Assembly: GCF_000227685.2 (NCBI RefSeq)
Contig: NZ_CP007029.1
Location: 1,338,501-1,402,500 of the forward strand
Length of the DNA stretch: 64,000 bases
Source: Thioalkalivibrio paradoxus ARh 1
GTDB taxonomy: Bacteria > Pseudomonadota > Gammaproteobacteria > Ectothiorhodospirales > Ectothiorhodospiraceae
Direction: 5' to 3'
The notes under the pieces were generated by a model. It searched no databases, was not told the DNA's origin, and was given only the letters and a program-made list of their open reading frames with translations. Below are positions 23,768 to 34,074 of this stretch, piece by piece. A program made the position numbers and the translations under genes. Numbering within the stretch: position 1 is the first letter of the stretch; the number at the start of each line of letters is the position of its first letter.

Positions 23768-26725
23768 ATGGACCGATTGGACGTGTCCGGGCTGGAAGCG
23801 GACGGGGATCCGGAGGCGCAATCCGGAGGCGCGTGGGAGCTTGCCTATCCGCGTGCTCTGCGCGATCGCGAGCAGGCATTGCTGCGGCGCCGGCGCAAGG
23901 GCGCGGGTGTCGCTGGGGACGACCCCGCCGTAGGCTTGGCGCTGTCCGGGGGCGGGATCCGCAGCGCTACTTTCGCGCTGGGCGTATTGCAGGGGTTGGC
24001 ACGGCGCCGCCACCTGGGTGCGATCGACTATCTCTCGACGGTATCGGGCGGCGGCTACATCGGTGCTTTCCTGGGGCGACTGTATACCCGGGAACAGGTC
24101 ACCGATATCGATGACGTGCGTGCGGTGCTCGAGTGTGACGAGGTCGTGGACGCGGCCAGCAGGGGATCCGGGGTCGCCGGCAAGGCGGCAGCAGCGGGCG
24201 AAGGCCGCTTTGCCGCCGGGCAAGTGTTCCGGTGGCTGCGGGAAAACGGTCGGCACCTGGCGCCGAATGGGTCGGGGGACCTCGTGCTCGGCGGTGCAGT
24301 GATCCTGCGCAATTTCCTGGCGCTACAGATCGTGATGCTGGTGCTGGTCACGCTGCTGTTCCTGGTCCTGCAGGGGCCGCGGCTTGCTGCGGAACTCGGC
24401 ATGCCGGGCTCCTGGGCTGCGATCGACTCTGCTCTGGCCCTGCTGCCACTGGGGCCTGCCGGGATCCTCTGGTGGAGCCCGTGGGTGCTGCTGGCACTGG
24501 GGTGGCTGATTCTGGCGGTGATCCCACTGGGTTGGTCCTACTGGGTGCTGGCGGGGGATTTCACCGGCGGGCCCGAGGGTCCCAGCGGCCTTGGCCACAA
24601 TCTGCGGCCCCTGTGGGGGCTACTGCTCGTGCTCGCCGTATTTCTGGTGGCCGGAATCTGGGCAGCGTTACCGGTGGTGAGGGTGAACCCGGGGGTTGCG
24701 CTGTTCTGCCTCGCTGTGTCCGTGATCGCAGCGGCTACAGTGATGCTGCAGGCGATCGTGCGCCGACGGGCCTGGACCGGTTACCGGCCGGAGCGGCAGC
24801 AGCTCCCGCGCGAGACGCCGGACGGACCCTTGTGGTTGGCCCGGCTGCCCGCCGGTTCCGAGCATCAGGCCCGGCGCGAGGTGTCGGACTGGTTGCGCAA
24901 TGGCCTGATCGTGTTCGCGGTCGTGCTCGGCGTGGCGGTAATCGATACCTTCGGCCAAACCTTGTACCGGGTCGTGGCGGAAGGGCAGCTTCTGGCATGG
25001 CTGGGAATGCTGATCGGCGCGCTGGCCATGGCAGGCGCGGCCGGACGCCGGCTCGCGTTGCTGTTCGGGGGTACCCCCGGCGGCGAGCGACCATCGCTGC
25101 CGATGGGTGTGGCCGCGGCACTGGCCGCAGCGGCACTGTACCTGTCGGTGCTGACGCTGGTTTCGGCGCTTGCACATGGCGTGGCCTGGGGCTTCGGGGA
25201 TCCCGGGGTAGCGCAGCGGTCGCCGATGCTGCTGATCGGTGCGGTGTTCGTGGCTCTGCTGCTGTCCTGGCTGTTCGGAGGTACCTGGTCGTTTCTGAAC
25301 CGCTCCACGCTGCACGCGATGTACACCGCCCGGCTGGCCAGGGCCTATCTGGGCGCGTCGAATCCGCGGCGTGTTCCGACTGTCAACGGGAAACCGCAGG
25401 TCGAGGCGAGAGGCGGCGATGTGACGCATCCGCTGCCCGACGACGATCTGTCGCTCGACGCCTATTTCGACCGCAACGACACGGTACGCAGCACTTCGCC
25501 TTGGGACAAGGGCGCGCCTCTGCACCTGATCAACGTGACCGTGAACGAGACCGTCGACGGTCGCTCCAACATCCAACAGAATGATCGCAAGGGAATGGGG
25601 CTCGCGGTGGGGCCGGCCGGGATCAGCACCGGGGTGCGCCACCACGTGTATATAGGTCCCGATGGCCTGGTGAAGAATGCCTACCCGTTGGCGCTCGACG
25701 GTGGCTTCCGCGTGTTCGAGTCGGCGCGCCCGAGTGTCCGGTATCCTGGCGAAGACCTCAGTCTTGGTGCCTGGGTCGGGATCTCCGGGGCGGCGTTCTC
25801 GACCGGCCTTGGTTCGCGAACCAACCTCGCGATGAGCCTGCTGGCCGGTTTCTTCAACCTGCGCCTGGGCTACTGGTGGGACTCGGGTATGCCACCGGAG
25901 AAACGCTCAGACCCACTTGCAGTCGCGGGCGGCAACGAGGTGTCCGAGGCTGGTGCGCAACCTGCGGGAACGGCGGCGCGACACCGGCTTACCCGCGCGT
26001 TCGAATCGCTGTTCCCGGTGCAGAGCTACCTGGTCGACGAGTTCCTGGCCCGGTTCCGCGGTGTCGCGCGACGCTGGTGGTACCTCTCCGACGGCGGACA
26101 TTTCGAGAACCTGGGCGGGTACGAACTGATTCGCCGTCGGTTGCCGCTGATCCTGATCGTCGACGCGGAGGCCGACCCCGATTACGGATTCCAGGGACTT
26201 GCGAATCTGGTGCGCAAGGCGCGGCTAGACTTCGGTGCCGAGGTGCATTTCCTCGATGACCACGAGATTGCGCAGACCACGCTGCCAGACCAGGTGAAGA
26301 CGCAGCTCGGCAGCCTGGAAATGCTGCGGCGCGGACCGTGGCAGGATGAACCCGTTCCGGACAGCACCGGGCGCAGCCGTCGGCGACGTGTGTTTGGTCC
26401 CCCGCAGCGGGCCGGGCGGTCGCTGGCCTGTGCCGCGCTGGCACGGGTCCGCTACGACCACGACCCGGAGCGCGTCTCCTGGCTGTTGTACCTGAAGCCG
26501 GCGCTGGTCGGCGACGAGCCGGCCGACGTGCAGCACTACCAGTCACACCACCCGGACTTCCCGCACGAGACCACCGCCGACCAGTTCTTCGACGAGGCCC
26601 AGTGGGAAAGCTACCGGCGCCTGGGCCTGCATATCGCCGAGAAGATTTGCGGGCCGGAGCGCGATGGTCTCACGCGGTTTGTTGATCCGCTGTCCGACGA
26701 GCAACCGACCCCTGAGAAGGCGTGA
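23768..26725 (+). CDS. Large membrane-spanning patatin-like phospholipase
   Basis: Patatin-fold serine lipase of 985 residues with the oxyanion loop LALSGGGIRSATFALGVLQG (about 57-76), nucleophile motif STVSGGGYIGAF and the catalytic-Asp motif LSDGGHFENLGGYE near residue 775. The two halves of the lipase are split by about 350 residues holding roughly eight hydrophobic helices (about 180-520), so the enzyme is embedded in the inner membrane. GGGGGAAGGGG precedes the ATG. Members of this large patatin type occur in many proteobacteria, but their substrate is unknown. Confidence 0.82.
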   Translation: MDRLDVSGLEADGDPEAQSGGAWELAYPRALRDREQALLRRRRKGAGVAGDDPAVGLALSGGGIRSATFALGVLQGLARRRHLGAIDYLSTVSGGGYIGAFLGRLYTREQVTDIDDVRAVLECDEVVDAASRGSGVAGKAAAAGEGRFAAGQVFRWLRENGRHLAPNGSGDLVLGGAVILRNFLALQIVMLVLVTLLFLVLQGPRLAAELGMPGSWAAIDSALALLPLGPAGILWWSPWVLLALGWLILAVIPLGWSYWVLAGDFTGGPEGPSGLGHNLRPLWGLLLVLAVFLVAGIWAALPVVRVNPGVALFCLAVSVIAAATVMLQAIVRRRAWTGYRPERQQLPRETPDGPLWLARLPAGSEHQARREVSDWLRNGLIVFAVVLGVAVIDTFGQTLYRVVAEGQLLAWLGMLIGALAMAGAAGRRLALLFGGTPGGERPSLPMGVAAALAAAALYLSVLTLVSALAHGVAWGFGDPGVAQRSPMLLIGAVFVALLLSWLFGGTWSFLNRSTLHAMYTARLARAYLGASNPRRVPTVNGKPQVEARGGDVTHPLPDDDLSLDAYFDRNDTVRSTSPWDKGAPLHLINVTVNETVDGRSNIQQNDRKGMGLAVGPAGISTGVRHHVYIGPDGLVKNAYPLALDGGFRVFESARPSVRYPGEDLSLGAWVGISGAAFSTGLGSRTNLAMSLLAGFFNLRLGYWWDSGMPPEKRSDPLAVAGGNEVSEAGAQPAGTAARHRLTRAFESLFPVQSYLVDEFLARFRGVARRWWYLSDGGHFENLGGYELIRRRLPLILIVDAEADPDYGFQGLANLVRKARLDFGAEVHFLDDHEIAQTTLPDQVKTQLGSLEMLRRGPWQDEPVPDSTGRSRRRRVFGPPQRAGRSLACAALARVRYDHDPERVSWLLYLKPALVGDEPADVQHYQSHHPDFPHETTADQFFDEAQWESYRRLGLHIAEKICGPERDGLTRFVDPLSDEQPTPEKA

Positions 26726-26920
26726 CCGGTTGCGGACGCCGGCGGCTATCCGTCGTCCGATGGCGGCGTGGGGCCGGCCGGGTCGGTTTGCGTTGGCTTC
26801 ACTGCGAGTTGAGCACAGGTTGCCCGGCAAGCTGGACGCGCGCTGCACCCAGGAGCGCACGATGCTTCTGGCCGGACTGTCGATGCAGCGGCAGCGGATC
26901 CTTACTCATCCCGACGATGC

Positions 26921-27143
26921 TAACTGCCATGACCCGTGTGGCCACCCCCGATGATGAAAGGGGTGTAGGGTGGAAAAGGCCGAAGGCCGTCATCCGCCAT
27001 CCGGCGCCCGGGATGCCGCGGGCGCCTGGGCACTGCGAACGCCGTGTGGCGGATGACGCTGCGCTCTTCCGCCCTACGGGTCGCCAGGGACACCTTCCGC
27101 CCTACGGGTCGCCAGGGACACGAGGAAGGCCGTGACTTTCACG
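26921..27143 (+). repeat. Palindromic repeat element, copy A
   Basis: Member of a roughly 190-bp repeat family found four times here. It opens with TAACTGCCATGACC and GCCACCCCCGATGATGAAAG, has an imperfect inverted repeat (GTAGGGTGGAAAAGGCC...CGTCATCCGCCA against TGGCGGATGACGCTGCGC...TTCCGCCCTAC) and ends TTTCACG. This copy is longer because a 28-bp segment (27066-27093) is repeated exactly at 27094-27121. No coding potential; the rest of the 26726-27326 gap holds the serS leader. Confidence 0.85.
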
Positions 27144-27158
27144 CGAACTCGCGGATGA

Positions 27159-28613
<1,455 letters not shown>

Positions 28614-28807
28614 GAGTGCGCGTGGCCGCCCGCGAGGAACCGCCGGTGCTTGGGCGTTGCCGCGACCCGCGTGTCGCCCGGGTGCTGGAGTCCGGTACGG
28701 CGGGTCGCGCTGAGATGGGGGCGCCCGCGGCTCCAGATGTTGCGAGCGCACGCGCCGGGCAGGCCAGCGCTCCGCCCCGTGGTATGGCAACTCGTGGAGA
28801 TTCGACG

Positions 28808-29854
28808 ATGGTTCGAGCAGAGCGTCTTCCGGTCGGTAACTGGATCCGCAGCGTGATCCTGCTGACCGGATCCTTGTGGTTCACAAGTGTTGCCCCGATG
28901 GCCACCGGCTCGGACTTCCCGAGCATCGACGACACCCCACGGGAGATCGGACTGCACACGCCGGAGTGGTTCGAACTGAGTTTCCTGGATTTCACAGAGG
29001 ATCTGGAACGCGCGGTCGAGCGGGGCAGGAACGGTCTGGCGATCTATTTCGGGATGGATGACTGTCCCTACTGCGAGGCGATGATCCACGAGAACCTCGC
29101 ACAGCCCGATATCCGGCAGTATTTTTCCGAGCACTTCGATGTGATCGCGCTCGATGTCCAGGGCAGTCGCGACGTCGTGACCCTGGACGGCGATGTCGTC
29201 AGCGAGCGCACGTTCGCGGTGGAGCGGCGGCTGAACTTCACCCCGGCATTCACGTTTTTCGACGCCGAAGGCAACGAGATCCACCGGATTCGCGGCTACT
29301 ACCCGCCGTATCGCTTCCGCGCCGCACTCGAGTACGTGATCGACCGGCACGACCGCGACGGCAGTTTCCGCGACTACCTGGATCGCGCCGATCCTCCGCC
29401 CAAGTTCGATGTCGACGACATCAACGTGCGCGATTTCTTCCAGAGCCCGCCGCACATGCTGGATCGTTCGCGGATCCCGGCGCAGCGTCCGCTGGTGGTC
29501 TTCTTCGAACGCCGCGCCTGCCATGCCTGCGACGTGCTGCACTCCGAGCCGTTGCAGGACGATAGCGTGCTCGACCTGATCCGGTTGTTCGATGCGGTGC
29601 AGCTCGATCTCGATGCCGACACCCCGGTCATCACCCCGGCCGGCGAGCGCACGACCGCGGAGGAATGGGGTCGGGAGCTGGATATCCACTGGGCGCCGAC
29701 GATGGTCTTCTACGACGAACGAGGGCAGGAGATCATCCGGATCGATTCGGTGGTGGCGCTGACGCGCCTGCGCAACGTGATGAACTACGTGCTCACGCGT
29801 GCCTACGAGGAATACCCGACCTTCGAACGCTGGCGCGCTGCCGGCGCCGAGTGA
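28808..29854 (+). CDS. Exported protein with two thioredoxin-like domains (SoxW-like)
   Basis: Periplasmic thioredoxin-family protein of 348 residues. After an N-terminal signal or anchor (about 14-34) it has two thioredoxin folds, the first with CPYC (MDDCPYCEAMIHE, near residue 90) and the second with CHAC (ERRACHACDVLHSE, near 240), each followed by the usual cis-Pro region (NFTPAFTFF and HWAPTMVFY). Single-domain relatives include SoxW and thioredoxin_2 proteins of sulfur oxidisers; a tandem form is less usual. Possible role: reducing periplasmic disulfides. The ATG follows GGAG. Confidence 0.75.
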   Translation: MVRAERLPVGNWIRSVILLTGSLWFTSVAPMATGSDFPSIDDTPREIGLHTPEWFELSFLDFTEDLERAVERGRNGLAIYFGMDDCPYCEAMIHENLAQPDIRQYFSEHFDVIALDVQGSRDVVTLDGDVVSERTFAVERRLNFTPAFTFFDAEGNEIHRIRGYYPPYRFRAALEYVIDRHDRDGSFRDYLDRADPPPKFDVDDINVRDFFQSPPHMLDRSRIPAQRPLVVFFERRACHACDVLHSEPLQDDSVLDLIRLFDAVQLDLDADTPVITPAGERTTAEEWGRELDIHWAPTMVFYDERGQEIIRIDSVVALTRLRNVMNYVLTRAYEEYPTFERWRAAGAE

Positions 29855-29989
29855 TCGTGGCTGCAGCGGGGTGGCGCGGCGCAGCCGGGGACCGGCGCGC
29901 TGCCGACGGCGTTGGGTTCCGCGTTCATTGCCGCCGACCCGGCTGGCTTATACTGCGGCCGCCAATGGCGAGACAGCGGGGTGGTGGGC

Positions 29990-30355
29990 GTGTATTTCGA
30001 GCGTGAGTTCGTGGTGGAGCATCGGGTCGTTGTGGAGGAGCTGATCGCGAGAACCCACCGGGCCGCATTCGCGATCTTCGTGGGCACCTTCGCAGGCTAC
30101 GGGGTCGCGATCTGGGTCTGGTTTTCCGGAAACATGTGGGCCGCGCTGATCATCGCCACGCTCAGCTACCTGTTCTTCCGCCAGTTCCGCACGCTGTCGT
30201 TTGCACTGGCACGGACGCAGCTGCGCGGCCGTGCGGTGGCGTTGCCCGTGGTGAAACGGGTCGAGCAGGCGCTGGAGAAGGGTGCCGCCACCGACGTGAT
30301 GGCCGAACTCGAAGCCCACCTGCATGCGATGGGTCAGGACCCGGCTGGCGATTGA
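29990..30355 (+). CDS. Hypothetical membrane protein, 121 aa
   Basis: Small protein with two closely spaced membrane helices (AAFAIFVGTFAGYGVAIWVW and MWAALIIATLSYLFF), a basic loop and an amphipathic C-terminal helix (VVKRVEQALEKGAATDVMAELEAHL). GTG 29990 is taken; GTG 29984 is as likely. The family is not recognised. It lies between the thioredoxin gene and a convergent DUF423 gene. Confidence 0.6.
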   Translation: MYFEREFVVEHRVVVEELIARTHRAAFAIFVGTFAGYGVAIWVWFSGNMWAALIIATLSYLFFRQFRTLSFALARTQLRGRAVALPVVKRVEQALEKGAATDVMAELEAHLHAMGQDPAGD

Positions 30356-30415
30356 ACCCCGCCTGCGGCGCGCGGAGGACGCGATTCGGCAACGCAGAGG
30401 GGCGTGACCGGATCC

Positions 30416-30793
30416 TCAAGCGCCCTGGCGCAGCGCCGCGATCGCCAGCGCAATCCAGCCCAGGATGAACAGCGTGCCGCCGATCGGCGCGACGGCGCCG
30501 AGGACCCGGGGCGCGCCCAGCGCCAGTCCATAGAGGCTGCCGGAGAACAAGAGTATTCCCGCGAGTAGTGCCAGCGCCGCGGCGATGCCCCAGCCGGGAT
30601 CGAGGCGGGTCCACAGGGCTGCGATCAACACGAGCGCCAATGCGTGGATGAACTGGTATTGCACGGCCGTCTGCCAGGTTGCCAGCGCCCGTTCCGACAG
30701 CCGGGCTTCCAGACCGTGCGCGCCGAACGCGCCAAGGCCCACGGCCAGCGCGGCCAGCAGGGCTCCGGTTACAATCAGTGCCGAAATCGCCAC
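30416..30793 (-). CDS. DUF423 family membrane protein
   Basis: Protein of 125 residues with four membrane helices and the family hallmarks LAVGLGAFGAHGLEARL near the start, TAVQYQFIHALALVL in the middle and GGTLFILGWIALA at the end, as in YgdD/YwdK. Function unknown in all members. It is divergent from yajQ with only 31 bp between, so the two promoters must overlap. Confidence 0.88.
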   Translation of the reverse strand: MAISALIVTGALLAALAVGLGAFGAHGLEARLSERALATWQTAVQYQFIHALALVLIAALWTRLDPGWGIAAALALLAGILLFSGSLYGLALGAPRVLGAVAPIGGTLFILGWIALAIAALRQGA

Positions 30794-30824
30794 GAGATTC
30801 AGTCCTTACAACGGGAGGTTTTGC

Positions 30825-31307
30825 ATGCCGTCCTTCGACGTAGTGTCCGAGGTCGAACAGCCGGAACTGCGCAACGCCGTCGACCAGGCGCGCCGCGAGA
30901 TCGACAACCGCTTCGACTTCAAGGGGACGTCCGCCGCGGTGGAGCTGAGCGAGACGACGATCCAGTTGCGCGGGGACGCCGAGTTCCAGCTCGAGCAGGT
31001 GCTCGATATTGTACGCATGAAACTGGCCAAGCGCGGAATCGACGTCGCCTGCATGGATCCGCAGGAAGTCGCCAAGTCCGGAACCGGGGTGAAGCAGGAC
31101 GTGCTGATCCGGCAGGGGATCGATGCCGACCTCGCGAAGAAGATCCAGCGGCTGATCAAGGACTCGAAGATCAAGGTCCAGGCCAGCCTGCAGGGCGACC
31201 AGGTCCGGGTGACCGGAAAGAAGCGCGACGACCTGCAGCAGGTGATCGCATTGCTGCGTGCGGAGACCTTCGACCGGCCACTGCAGTACATCAATTTCCG
31301 CGATTGA
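30825..31307 (+). CDS. yajQ: YajQ family nucleotide-binding protein
   Basis: Cytoplasmic protein of 160 residues, beginning MPSFDVVSEVEQPELRNAVD and ending RPLQYINFRD as in YajQ. The family binds nucleotides or tRNA, and members in Xanthomonas bind c-di-GMP and act as transcription cofactors. GGGAGG lies 8 bp before the ATG. Together with the GGDEF-EAL gene at 43-46.6 kb it gives a possible, unproven, c-di-GMP link. Confidence 0.95.
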   Translation: MPSFDVVSEVEQPELRNAVDQARREIDNRFDFKGTSAAVELSETTIQLRGDAEFQLEQVLDIVRMKLAKRGIDVACMDPQEVAKSGTGVKQDVLIRQGIDADLAKKIQRLIKDSKIKVQASLQGDQVRVTGKKRDDLQQVIALLRAETFDRPLQYINFRD

Positions 31308-31337
31308 CCGGGGGCGGTCGGATCGCCGCGGGCCGGC

Positions 31338-31703
31338 TCAGCGTGGTGCGTCGGGCGGGAGTTCGTCGTCCTCGCGCATCTCGCTGTCCAGATCGGCGCC
31401 CGGGCGCCAGCCGAGTTCGCGTGCGCGTTCGATTGCCGCGCTGTGAATGCGGTTGTGGCGTTCGCGCAGCTCCGGCGGCAGATTGCCGACGAGCAGGCCG
31501 TACTTGTCCCACTCGGCGGCGACCTGGTCGTGGAGGTTCTGCAGCTGCGATGTCTGCCAGCCCTCGCAGGTCTGCTCTTCGGGGAGCAGGCCGAAAACCC
31601 AGGCATCCTTGATGATGCCGCCGACCGGTGTCATGCCACCGTACAGATCGTTGTGAATGCCGGCGTAGCCGGTATCGGGAGACAGGGATGTTCTGCGGCT
31701 CAT
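31338..31703 (-). CDS. Conserved hypothetical protein, 121 aa
   Basis: Soluble acidic protein with no signal peptide or helix for membrane insertion. Distinctive stretches are GYAGIHNDLYGGMTPVGGII and WDKYGLLVGNLPPELRERHN, and it ends in an acidic tail (REDDELPPDAPR). I do not recognise a characterised family. It converges on yajQ and is divergent from the Rieske-like gene. Confidence 0.7.
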   Translation of the reverse strand: MSRRTSLSPDTGYAGIHNDLYGGMTPVGGIIKDAWVFGLLPEEQTCEGWQTSQLQNLHDQVAAEWDKYGLLVGNLPPELRERHNRIHSAAIERARELGWRPGADLDSEMREDDELPPDAPR

Positions 31704-31940
31704 GGTGCGGTTTCTACGGGGTCGTGACGGCCCGCCAGTATATCAGCAGGCAGCGGAATCCCGCGTGGTTTCCCGTGCGCAGATTGGCGTTCCGGGCGTC
31801 GCGATTTCTCCGCGAATTCCGCTTCCGGCCTTTCGGGCCAGGATGGACCCGGTATGCCAGTCCAGGGTTCCCGCGCGAGAACGGTCGGGTATGGGTTCGG
31901 TGAACGGCTGAGGGTGAGGGGGCAGGTGGCTCGGGACAAC

Positions 31941-32477
31941 ATGCTGCGGCTTCGGCTGCGGGTGGCATTGAAGCTGATGGCGCTGCTCGCGCTCGGCACC
32001 TTTGCGTTGGTGCTGCTACTGGCCCTGTTGTCGCCACCCGGGGGCAAGGTCGATCTGCCGCTCGAGGTCGATCTGACCGGGATCGAGCCCGGTGCACTGC
32101 GGGAGATCGAATGGAAGGGTCGCCGCGTGCTGATCGTCCACCGAAGCCCGGAAATGCTCGACGCATTGCCCCCGGACGATGCCTTGTACGATCCGGCTTC
32201 ACGACTCGATCGGCGGCCTCGCGGGCTGACCGAGGCGCATCGCGGCTTCCGGGAACAGTGGCTGGTCGTGTTTGGCGAGAGCACCGACCTCGGCTGTCCG
32301 CTGGAGCTGGTGCCGCCAGGCAGCGATCCCGATTGGGCGGGCGGATTCCGCGACCGCTGCCGGGGCGGGCGCTACGACTTTGCCGGCCGCGTATACCGCG
32401 GACAGCCGGCCATGCGCAACCTCGAGATCCCGCGCCACCGCATCGAGCGGGAGCGCCTGATCCTCGGCGGATCCTGA
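31941..32477 (+). CDS. Rieske-fold protein lacking all Fe-S cluster ligands
   Basis: Membrane-anchored protein of 178 residues with an N-terminal helix (about 8-30) and a C-terminal domain following the Rieske pattern: LTGIEPGALREIEWKGRRVLIVHR, box I STDLGC (114-119), box II DRCRGGRYDFAGRVYRG (138-154), then MRNLEIP. In a true Rieske protein box I is CTHLGC and box II CPCHG; here the four cluster ligands are replaced (Ser114, Asp116, Asp138, Arg141), while the two disulfide cysteines (119, 140) remain. ATG 31941 is taken; GTG 31926 behind GAGGGGG is an alternative. Probably a structural or assembly relative of the cytochrome bc1 iron-sulfur subunit. Confidence 0.7.
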   Translation: MLRLRLRVALKLMALLALGTFALVLLLALLSPPGGKVDLPLEVDLTGIEPGALREIEWKGRRVLIVHRSPEMLDALPPDDALYDPASRLDRRPRGLTEAHRGFREQWLVVFGESTDLGCPLELVPPGSDPDWAGGFRDRCRGGRYDFAGRVYRGQPAMRNLEIPRHRIERERLILGGS

Positions 32478-32652
32478 GCGTCCCGGGGCCGCGCAGGACG
32501 GGGCGAGTTCGCTGGCCGGGCCGGTGCGCGGTGTCGCGATACGCGGCGCGAGCGCGGCATCGTGCAAGGGTGTCGGGAACCGTCGCCGGGGTCTGGCCTC
32601 AGGGGTATCGCGGTCGCACATGCCCGCCGTGCCGTATTCGTGTCGGCGCAGC

Positions 32653-32704
32653 CAACTGCCATGGCCTTTGTGGTCACCCCCGATGATGAAATAGGCGTAG
32701 GGCG
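32653..32704 (+). repeat. Palindromic repeat element, copy B, left part
   Basis: CAACTGCCATGG, then CACCCCCGATGATGAAATAG and GCGTAGGGCG, matching the first 52 bp of copies A and C. It stops abruptly where the IS element begins and resumes at 34093, so the IS interrupts one repeat copy. Confidence 0.85.
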
Positions 32705-32791
32705 ATGAGATGGTCTCCTCCCCTCTGTACTCGGCGTCGCGATGCGCCACGATACAGGTATCGGAGTATCGGCAGGAGAAAGGAGGAGACC

Positions 32792-33817
32792 GTGTCCCAG
32801 ATTACGATTGTTGGTGTGGATTTAGCAAAGAACAGCTTTGCTCTGGTGGCCCTGGATGTGCACGGGAAGGAAGTGCAGCGCAAGACCCTGCGGCGCAAGC
32901 AGTGGTTGACGTACCTGGCGCAGCTGCCGCCGTGCACGGTGGCGATGGAGGCCTGTGCCAGCGCGCATCACTGGGCGCGGCGGTTGCAGGCGTTGGGGCA
33001 TACGCCGGTGCTGTTGCCGCCGCAACATGTAAAGGCCTATCAGCGCGGGCAGAAGAACGACGGCAACGATGCCCGGGCGGTGGCCGAGGCGCAGCGGCAC
33101 GGGGCGATCCGGCCGGTGCCGATCCAGACGGTGGCGCAGCAGGACGCGCGCATGTTTCTGAACTTCCGGCGCCAGGTGCTGGCGACGCGCACACGGCTGG
33201 TCAACCAGACCCGGGGGGTCTTGGCCGAGTACGGGATCGTGGTGCCGCGGGGCATCGCGGCGCTGCGCCGGGCGCTGCCCGAGATCCTGGAGGATGCCGA
33301 GAACGAGCTGAGTCCGGCGATGCGCGCCTTGCTCGAGCGCCAGCGGCAGCGGCTGGTCGAGCTCGACGCCGAGGTGGCGTGGTATGACGCCCAGGTCAAA
33401 CAACGTGTGCAGGAGGAACCGGCATGCAAACGTCTGCTGGCGCTTCCCGGCGTGGGCCCCCTTGTGGGCCTGGCACTGAAGACCTGGATGGGGGATGGCC
33501 GGCAGTTCGACCGTGGTCGTGCGGCCTCGGCGGCACTCGGCATGGTGCCACGGCAACACAGTACCGGCGGGCGTTCGGTGCTGCTGGGGATCAGCAAGCG
33601 CGGCGACCCCTGGGTGCGCGCTCTGGTGATCCATGGCGCCCGGGCGGTGGTCAGCCGCGTCGCGGGCAAGGACGACCCGCTGAGTCGGTGGATCCAGCGC
33701 TTGGTGGCGACGCGCGGCTTCAACAAGGCCGTGGTCGCGCTGGCCAACAAGATTGTGCGCATGGCCTGGGTGGTGATCGCGCGGGGTGAGGAGTACCAAC
33801 CACGTACCGCTGCCTGA
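32792..33817 (+). CDS. IS110/IS1111 family transposase (DEDD recombinase)
   Basis: Transposase of 341 residues. The N-terminal RuvC-like DEDD domain shows VGVDLAKNSFALV, the acidic AMEACASAHHWAR and KNDGNDARAVAEA. The C-terminal Transposase_20 part shows RLLALPGVGPLVGLAL and the serine motif RQHSTGGRSVLLG. The GTG at 32792 follows an excellent AAAGGAGGAG site. No stop or frameshift is seen, so it is probably active. IS110 enzymes act with a guide RNA encoded in the element. Confidence 0.93.
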   Translation: MSQITIVGVDLAKNSFALVALDVHGKEVQRKTLRRKQWLTYLAQLPPCTVAMEACASAHHWARRLQALGHTPVLLPPQHVKAYQRGQKNDGNDARAVAEAQRHGAIRPVPIQTVAQQDARMFLNFRRQVLATRTRLVNQTRGVLAEYGIVVPRGIAALRRALPEILEDAENELSPAMRALLERQRQRLVELDAEVAWYDAQVKQRVQEEPACKRLLALPGVGPLVGLALKTWMGDGRQFDRGRAASAALGMVPRQHSTGGRSVLLGISKRGDPWVRALVIHGARAVVSRVAGKDDPLSRWIQRLVATRGFNKAVVALANKIVRMAWVVIARGEEYQPRTAA

Positions 33818-34074
33818 GGCCGGCTACAGGAACGAACCCAAGAACCGATCGAGTCACAAACCCACCCGAGGTTGCGAAGGCGACAGCCCAAGATGACACA
33901 CAGGTCAGACCTGCCTATCGGAAACCTGCTTTTTCCGCCGGTCCTTGAGGCCGTTAGGGCGATGAGGACGGTAGGCGCGGAACTGCATCAAGGCCAGAAG
34001 CCGCGAGCTTCGACAACAGGCCGGATATACGACAGCAACCTGTCCCTGCCATCCCGAACTGGAGCCTTGCAAAC
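33818..34074 (+). ncRNA. Candidate bridge/seek RNA region of the IS1111 element
   Basis: This 257-bp non-coding right end is where IS1111-group elements are reported to encode their guide RNA. It contains TAGGGCGATGAG (33955-33966), identical to the left junction (32698-32709), of which TAGGGCG is host target. It also contains CTTTTTCCGCC (33929-33939), which can pair throughout with the target's right side GGCGGAAGAGG, allowing two G:U pairs. The boundaries and fold of the RNA are not determined. Confidence 0.5.

Noticed and set aside
32705-32791. Guide RNA in the left end of the IS, as in the IS110 subgroup
   Set aside because: The left non-coding end is only about 70 bp beyond the inverted repeat and shows no match to the right target; the long right end fits the IS1111 arrangement better.
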